A stretch of 64,000 bases of DNA from assembly GCF_022965805.1 (NCBI RefSeq), contig NW_027331405.1, positions 1 through 64,000 of the forward strand, read 5' to 3'. The number at the start of each line of letters is the position of its first letter. Within the stretch, counting starts at the first letter, position 1. The translations under genes were made by a program, and so were the position numbers. The stretch is from Primulina eburnea. Lineage: Eukaryota; Streptophyta; Magnoliopsida; Lamiales; Gesneriaceae. Shown piece after piece: positions 56,725-64,000 of the stretch. The notes below the pieces were generated by a model that did not search any database, was not told the DNA's origin, and was given only the letters and a program-made list of their open reading frames with translations.

Positions 56725-59700
56725 TCCTCCCCTTCTTGGAAAGGATTTGTCCTCAAATCTTGCTCATCACCTACATCAAAAAACGACAAATCACTAACAT
56801 TAAATGTAGAACTTACGTTGTACTTACCTGGCAAGTCGAGTTTGTAGGCGTTGTCATTGATCCTCTCAAGAACTTGGAATGGCCCATCGCCCCTAGGTAA
56901 TAGCTTTGAGCGTCGCTTCTCCGGAAACCTCTCCTTCCTCAAGTGTAGCCACACCCAATCACCCTTCTCGAATACCACCTTCTTTTCCCCTTGTTAGCTT
57001 GCTTGGCATATTGCTCATTCTTCTTCTCAATGTTGGCTTTGGCCTTCTCATGCAACCCCCTAACAAATTCAGCCTTCCTTTTGCCATCCATGTTTAACCT
57101 TTCGCTCACAGGTAAAGACATCAAATCCAACGGAGTCAAAGGATTAAAACCGTATACAATTTCAAATGGCGAATAGTTAGTAGTAGAATGCACACAACGA
57201 TTATAAGCAAACTCAACAAATGGCAAGCAATTCTCCCAATTCTTTAAGTTCTTCTTGAGAATAGCACGTAATAACGTTCCTAACGTCCTATTAACTACCT
57301 CAGTTTGACCATCAGTTTGAGGATGACAGGTCGTAGAAAACAGTAACTTAGTGGCAAGTTTAGCCCACAGTGTTTTCCAGAAATAACTTAGGAATTTAAC
57401 ATCACGGTCCGACACAATTGTCCTAGGCATGCCATGCAGCCTAACGACTTCTCTAAAGAATAGGTCCGCAATGTTAGAGGCATCATCCGTCTTGTGACAA
57501 GCAATAAAGTGTGCCATTTTTGAAAAACTATCCACAACAACAAATATAGAGTCCCTCCCCTTCTTTGTCCTAGGTAACCCCAAAACAAAGTCCATAGATA
57601 TATCAACGCAAGGTTCACTAGGGACGGGAAGTGGTGTATATAATCCATGTGGTAGTGTCCTAGACTTAGCTTGTCTACAAGTTACGCACCTCTCACAAAT
57701 ATGCTCAACATCACGTTTCATGTGTGGCCAATAAAAATGTTCATGCAATGCACTTAAAGTTTTAGCCACCCCAAAGTGCCCCATCAAGCCACCCCCATGT
57801 GCTTCCCTAACAAGTAACTCACGAATTGATGACTTAGGAATGCACAATCTATCCTCTCTAAACAAGAAACACTTATGCAAATAGAATTTATCATGTGGAC
57901 CATGCATACAAGTTTCAAACACTTCTTTAAAATCATCATCTAGCACATACAATTCTTTAACAAGCTCAAACCCCAAGATTTTAGATTCCAAAGTAGAGAA
58001 AAGCACATACCTCCGTGATAGTGCGTCGGCCACTATGTTTTCTTTACCTTGTTTGTACTTGATGATGTAGGGGAACGTCTCTATGAACGCCACCCATTTG
58101 GCTTGCCGCTTGTTCAGCTTTTGTTGACCCTTAAGGTGCTTTAGAGATTCATGGTCCGTATGGATCACAAATTCCTTAGGCCTCAAGTAGTGCTGCCACG
58201 TCTCTAGGGTCCTCACAAGTGCGTAGAACTCCTTATCGTACGTGGGATAGTTAAGCGCTGCCCCATTGAGCTTTTCACTGAAGTACGCCACCGGCCTTCC
58301 TCCTTGCATCAACACGCCCCCAATACCTACACCTGAAGCATCACATTCAATTTCAAAGGTGTTAGCAAAATCAGGTAAAACAAGTAAAGGAGCAATAATT
58401 AATTTTTGCTTGATAATATTAAAGGACTTCTCTTGCTCCTCGCCCCAACAGAATGGAACGTTCTTCTTGATGACCGCCGTCATCGGTGCTGCCAATGTGC
58501 TAAAATCCTTTACAAACCTCCTATAGAAGCTTGCAAGACCATGAAAGCTTCGGACTTGACCAACAGTAGTAGGCGATGGCCAATCTCGAATAGCACTTAC
58601 CTTGTCTTCATCCACTTGTATCCCTTGTGAACTCACAACGAAACCAAGAAACACAAGTTTGTATGTACAAAAATCACACTTCTTTAAGTTAGCATACAAA
58701 CTTTCAGCCCTTAATGTGATTAGCACAAGTTTCAAGTGTTTAACATGCTCTTCAAGATTCTTGCTATACACTAGGATATCATCAAAGTAAACCACAACAA
58801 ATTTACCTATATTTGCACGCAAGACATGATTCATTAACCTCATAAAGGTGCTAGGTGCATTAGTTAAACCAAAAGGCATAACCATCCACTCATACAACCC
58901 ATATTTAGTTTTGAATGCAGTTTTCCACTCATCACCTTCTCTCATCCTAATTTGGTGATACCCACTCCTCAAATCAATCTTACTAAAAATGCAAGACCCA
59001 TGCAATTCATCTAACATATCATCTAGTCTAGGTATGGGATGCCTATACTTAATGGTTATGTTATTGATTGCTCTACAGTCGACACACATACGCCAGGAGC
59101 CATCTTTCTTAGGGACTAGCAAAACAGGCACCGCACAAGGTGACATGGACTCACGCACATAACCCTTATCTAATAACTCACTTACCTGCCTTTGTAGCTC
59201 CTTAGTCTCCTCCGGATTGCTCCTATAAGCTGGACGGTTCGGCAAGGCACTCCCGGGCACCAAATCAATTTGGTGCTCAATTCCCCTCAATGGTGGTAAG
59301 CCTTGAGGTAGCTCCTCCGGAAATACATCGTCAAATTCCTGCAATAGTGAAACAACAATGCTCGGAAGGGATCCGGCTATATCACTTGTGTTAAGGAGGA
59401 TCTCCTTGTAAATAATTAACACAAGTGGTTCATGTGTGTGCAATAATTGTTTCAACTCACCTTTTTGGGCCATATATGATTTCTTTTTGGCCTCTTTCCT
59501 CTCTTTTTCTTTTCCCTCATTTTCTTTCCTCTCTTTTTTTGTTTTCGTGGCTATCTCACTCTTTTGATCACTCTTTTTTTCAGCCACTTCATTTTTGTTT
59601 TCAAAGGCCATCTCACTTTTTAGTTCACTCTTTTTTTCGGCCTCATCTCTCTTTTTCTTTTTCAAGTGGTCCTCCAATACTTGCTTTGGGGACAATGGAA

Positions 59701-60019
59701 GTAAGACAACAGTTTCTTTTTTCAAGACAAACGAGTACTTGTTTTTGAACCCATCGTGAGTCACTCGCCTATCAAATTGCCATGGCCTACCCAACAATAT
59801 ATGACAAGCATGCATAGGTACCATGTCACACAAAACCTCATCCACATACTTCCCAATTGAAAAGGACACTAGAACTTGCCTATTCACTCTCACCTCCGCA
59901 CAATCATTCAACCATTGAAGCCTATATGGTTGAGGGTGTTTTATTGTAGGCAATCCCAATTTTTCCACCAACTCAACACTAGCCACATTAGTGCAACTCC
60001 CTCCATCTATGATGATATT
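56331..60019 (-). pseudogene. pol: CRM-like pol, unit 3
   Basis: Same architecture, frameshift (near 56977) and RANIGKF variant as unit 2. All three integrase acidic residues are visible. Confidence 0.92.
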
Positions 60020-62554
60020 TCAAACCCTACCATTCACAAAACATCTAGTGTGGAACAAATTCTCCCTTTGGCTAGCCTCCTCATTCTTGACTTGGGCACT
60101 CATGATTCGCCTAGTCACTAGCGCTTCTCCTACAACCGCCCCATATCCCTCATCGGGATCCTCCAACTCAGGCATATCATCATCACTACCCTCGCCATCT
60201 CCCTCACTTTGAGATTCATACTCACCATAATCATTCAAGATCATCACCCTCTTATTAGGACAATCACTAGAAATATGACCCATCCCTTGACACCTAAAAC
60301 ATCTAACATCTCTAGAGCGATTAGAAGGAGTTTCAGATTTACCTTGGACTCCTTGCTTAGGCGCCTCTTGTTTGGTCTCAAATTTGGGCTTGGCCACTAC
60401 TTTGTTCTCCTCACGCTTCCCCACATTTGATCTCCAAGAAGATGATGCACCTCCGGTTTGATTGGTGCGGCCAACTCCTCGCCTCTTGAGTTGTTGCTCC
60501 ACTTTTATGGCCATTTGCACCATCTCGTCTAGATCTAAGTAGTGCCGAAGCTCCACTTGATCTTGGATCTCCCTGTTCAAACCACAAAGAAAACGAGCCA
60601 TAGTTGCTTCATTATCCTCCTCAGTATTTGCCCTAATCATGAGTACTTCCATCTCCTTATAGTAGTCCTCAACACTCTTCAACCCTTGCCTCAAAGTTTG
60701 TAGCCTTTTAAACATCTCCCTATAATAGTGGTTAGGCACAAACCTCTTCCTCATTACACTCTTCATCTCATCCCAAGATTCAATATGTAGTAGCCCGAAT
60801 TCCAAATTGGGTAATTAAATGATTAATGGTGATTAAGAAGGTTTAAGGTGTAATTTTGGCTATGGTCATGATCGGACGGACCGAAGAGGGTTCGGAAGCA
60901 CCGAAGGGTTCGGACGATCCGACGTGGGTTCGGTGGATCCGATCATTAGGTGTCAAGAGTTGATCGACACGTGGGAGTTCGGACGGTCCGAAGTGTATGA
61001 TCGGAGGATCCGATCATGAGCTGTCAAGAGCCAATGGACACGTAGCGTTCGGACGTTCCGAAGTGTTGTTCGGAGGATCCGAACATGGCCTATAAATAGT
61101 GCTCGGATTTCTCATTTGTGACTTGCCAATTCATGATTTTGCCTCATAGTTGAGAGGATTTGGAAGATTTCTAGGGTTAGTTGTTGGTCGAGCGATAGCC
61201 AAGAGCTGCCAGGAGTAGTAGCGTAGCGGCGCCTGAGTTACGAGGCAATCGACATCAAAGGGCTGTCGACGGACGAAGGTAAACCCTAAACCTTTGGTAG
61301 TACTAGGGAGTACTGGTTTTGCTAGTCGAGCATGGTAGTATTGATTGAGTATGCTTTTGATGCGTAGGCTTGTGCTAGACCTGATTAGCGGTGTTGCGTA
61401 AGGCTAGGCTTGCTGTGATAGAGGTACGAAAGTACTATCCGAGATATCCTGGTTGAGTATACATTCTTATATGTGTTGCATGATTATGTGGTGCATTGAT
61501 ATATGTCATATGATGCATGCTATTATGTCACGTTTATTACTGCACGTTGCATTTCATGTTGAGCCGTATCTTCTTCGAGATAGCCTTTACTGTTGAGCTG
61601 TATCTCTTTCGAGATAAGCTATATCTTGGGGCCGCTCAGCCCTGTCTTGTGGACGCATGGACACCGAGAGTACACAGTGGCCGACGGGTCGGGAGGGCTT
61701 CGGTGGTCCGGGACATTTTAGGTCCACGTCTGTCTTGTAGTAGATGCAGTGACCCAGAGGTGTACCGCGCGGCACTATCCACTTGGCGCCTCTAGACTGA
61801 GCATTGTTGAGATCCTTTTGTGACTCCTGTTTCTTGACTACCCCGGTATCATGATCATAGCATGTGCATTTCATATAGGTCTGTATACTCATACTTTTGT
61901 ACTGGGCGTTTTTATCGCTCACGTCCTCGGTTTTGTTTATTCTTGGACACCCCATTCCCACGGGGCAGGCCTCAGGTTGGATGGCTCAGGAGGAGCAGGA
62001 GGAGGACGTTGAGTAGCTGGTTGGTTTAGTTTTCAGTGTTTTCCATTTGATTCGATATGGTTGTACTGGATATTTCATTTTGAGTTAGTCTAGACTTCGA
62101 TTTCGATTGGGTTGTATAACTATTGTTGTTGGCCATATTTCCGCTGTTATCTCTGATTATAATTAATTAGGTTAATTGCATGCTTAGTTTTTGATTAGTA
62201 GGTGATTCTGGAACGGGTCACTACACAATAGGTCTCTCATTATACTTTTTTTTAGTGGTCACTAATTGATCCCACCAAATGAGAGCATAGTCTAAGAATT
62301 CAACCACCGCCAACCTCACCTTCTTTTGTTCGGAGTAGTGGTGACATGCAAATACGAACTCTACCCTCTTTTCCCATTCTATGTACGCCTCCGGGTCCGA
62401 TTGCCCATGGAATGAAGGGATTTTCATCTTAATGCTACCCATGTGACCATCTTCCCTAGTCTCCTCATATCTACCCCGCATGGCTTCCCTTCTTCCTCTA
62501 CCAAATCCTCTATCTCTTCCATTCCTACCCCAATTATCATTTTGACTCTCATCG
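60020..62554 (-). pseudogene. gag: CRM-like gag, unit 3 (continues beyond window)
   Basis: Pieces 62554-62226 and 60785-60020, split by solo LTR I. Unlike units 1 and 2 it lacks the 1-nt insertion (62245 region reads tac-tttttttt), so the frame continues as TTKKKYNERPI. It has Ala rather than Gly in RLAVVEF, the state seen in the plus-strand relative. It still has the TGA at 60020-60022. Confidence 0.88.
60786..62225 (+). mobile_element. Solo LTR I, unit 3
   Basis: 1440 bp with TSD caata. It has several private substitutions (near 61168, 61195, 61702, 61742, 61911), making this the most diverged copy of solo LTR I. Confidence 0.93.
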
Positions 62555-64000
62555 TGTAATAGCCGAGCCCGGTGTACGGTACGATTTAAGTTTCATATAT
62601 TATTTGGGTTATGTGATTAGATGTTTAGAGTTGTGTTTTGGGCTATAGTAGTATTGGTTATTATTTTATTGAGGTGTTAGTTGGTGTTGATTGTTCGTTT
62701 CAGCGTTTCGGATCGATTTCAGTTGATTTAGTACTGTTCATTGCCGTGGCTTCAGTGCACCCGCGCTCTTAGAGGAGTACCCCCGCCGTGTACTGTTCAT
62801 CATTTTGGAATTTGAAGGTCGTGGCATCACCGCACCCGCTGCAGTGCAAGGACCGCACCCGCGGTGTGCACCGCACCCGCGGTAATTGCAGCACCGCACC
62901 CGCGGTCTTCGTGCATGGGAATTTTGTTGGAATGCCGTGAGCTTAGCGCACCCGCGGTGCTTGTGTGACCGCACCCGCGGTGTAAGTATGGGCGAGATAT
63001 TTAGTTGCTTTTTGGGAGTTGTTGGCCATACCATACCTTATCTCCTTCTTCATTTCCGATTTTTCTCTCCATTTGCAAGGGTTTTCATCCATTTCTTTTG
63101 CTTCCTACCTTTGATTCTTGGAGTTAATTGGATTTCCGACTTGAGATCGACGTTCTCCTTGGTGCTATGAAGCTTAGGTAAGTTTTTGGTGCGATTCTAT
63201 CATGGTTTTTGGAGATTAGTTGTTATAGGGTGTTGTATTGGTTGGTTTAATGGATTATTTGACTTGTATTTGTGGATTTAGACTTGATATTGGTGTTGTT
63301 TATGGATTATTGTTGTAGGTGGTGTACCAAGAGTTAGTTTGGAGGTGTTCTATTGGTTTGTAAGTGGAATTTCATCCTTTTGCTCACATGATGTTATATG
63401 TATTGTGTTTTAAAGATTTTAAAGTGATATTCCCTTCAATTGATTCATTGTTATGTATTGATTTCATTGATTATCTATTGGAGGCATTGTATGTCTCACT
63501 ATTGTTAAAAAGGGAATACAAAAGATAGAGATTGCGAAACGACGGCTTTAAATATTATTCAGAGTTCAAATGTTTTATTGGATTGATTTATCATAGTCAG
63601 AGCATTGCATGCAATTAGATGATCATCGACCATAGGCTTTTATCCCTCACAGTTATCGATTTATATCGATGGGATATTTGCAACCACAGACAGAGATACT
63701 ATTGATATCAATCCAACCAGAGAAAAGAGAATACCATCTTATTGCTATCTTATTGATATGCTATTGCTACAGTTATTGCAACAGTTATTGCTACAGTATT
63801 CATGTTTCAGAGTTGATGGTATTTATGATTTCAAAGTCATATTTTACAGAGTATATTGTATCATTGCTATGTTAGAGTTCCACTTGCTGAGATTTATTCT
63901 CATTTCAGTTATTTTCATGTGATGCAGATAAGAGTGACCGACCAGGACAGTGATCGTGGATGGGAGTCATATGCATACACCGTTGGAAGGAAGATTGTTT
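62555..64000 (+). mobile_element. Solo LTR II, unit 3 (cut by window end)
   Basis: Starts TGTAATAGCC after catcg; complete iterons as in unit 2. The right end lies outside the window. Confidence 0.9.

Larger units (their letters stand above)
37847..64000 (-). repeat. 8.98-kb tandem repeat of a dead CRM-like element, three copies
   Basis: Equivalent points recur every 8980-8982 bases (pol ends 38369, 47349, 56331; gag stop 42058, 51038, 60020). Each unit is LTR, PPT, pol, gag with two solo LTRs, then a leader, all minus-strand. Copies share the same stop, frameshift and solo LTRs, and differ by only a few bases. The third copy is cut by the window end. The array begins inside the integrase satellite at 37846/37847; the expected far-side copy of gcatg would lie outside the window. 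Confidence 0.95.

Noticed and set aside
37847..64000. Artefactual duplication from assembly as the explanation of the 8.98-kb repeat
   Set aside because: The units differ at scattered positions, including indels and private substitutions, which a copied contig would not show; read-level confirmation is still needed.

Overview
This 64 kb window is eukaryotic, almost certainly plant, and consists almost entirely of nested LTR retrotransposons and repeats derived from them. I found no host gene, tRNA, rRNA or CRISPR array. The plant assignment rests on Ty1/copia and Ty3/gypsy polyproteins with tRNA-iMet-type primer-binding sites (TGGTATCAGAGC and variants), 5-bp target-site duplications (TSDs) and TGTAATGCCC..CCCCACA LTRs typical of plant chromoviruses. 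A eudicot, perhaps Lamiales, is a weak guess. The repeat-on-repeat structure and the CRM-like elements suggest pericentromeric heterochromatin (inference).

Layout. (1) 1-269 is the 3' end of a gypsy LTR inserted in the 5' LTR of a Ty1/copia element. (2) 270-18552 is that copia element (LTRs to 2159 and from 16532). Its pol is split in the reverse transcriptase by a complete, young Tekay/Del-like gypsy element (6849-15481; both LTRs 1869 bp; TSD ctgtg). (3) The copia element sits in a tandem array of a 364-bp unit made of the integrase core of a CRM-like element (18553-19615 and 28972-37846, about 28 full or partial units). (4) The array is split by a composite CRM-like insertion with three LTRs (19616-28971, TSD ttatt): LTR, non-autonomous internal region with an open Gag-like frame, chimeric LTR, then a deleted autonomous-type internal region carrying a solo LTR (24301-26212, TSD catgg), LTR. 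(5) From 37847 to the window end, on the minus strand, there are three copies (the third cut by the edge) of an 8.98-kb tandem repeat. Each copy is an LTR plus a dead CRM-like gag-pol with the same two solo LTRs in gag (TSDs caata and catcg).

Order of events inferred from nesting: the integrase fragment became a satellite; copia and the composite inserted into it; gypsy elements inserted into copia; separately, a CRM-like element was disabled (stop, frameshift, two solo LTRs, PBS deletion) and then amplified as DNA into an 8.98-kb tandem repeat.

The most interesting features are the integrase-core satellite with higher-order repeats and a fixed loss of a catalytic Asp, the tandem amplification of a PBS-less element, the three-LTR composite, and palindromic GC-rich iteron clusters at the same place in LTRs of several families, which in the CRM-like family are also translated as part of pol. 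No functional autonomous element is present; nearly all polyproteins are broken. Positions were read by eye without alignment software, so boundaries set by repeat comparison may be off by a few bases.
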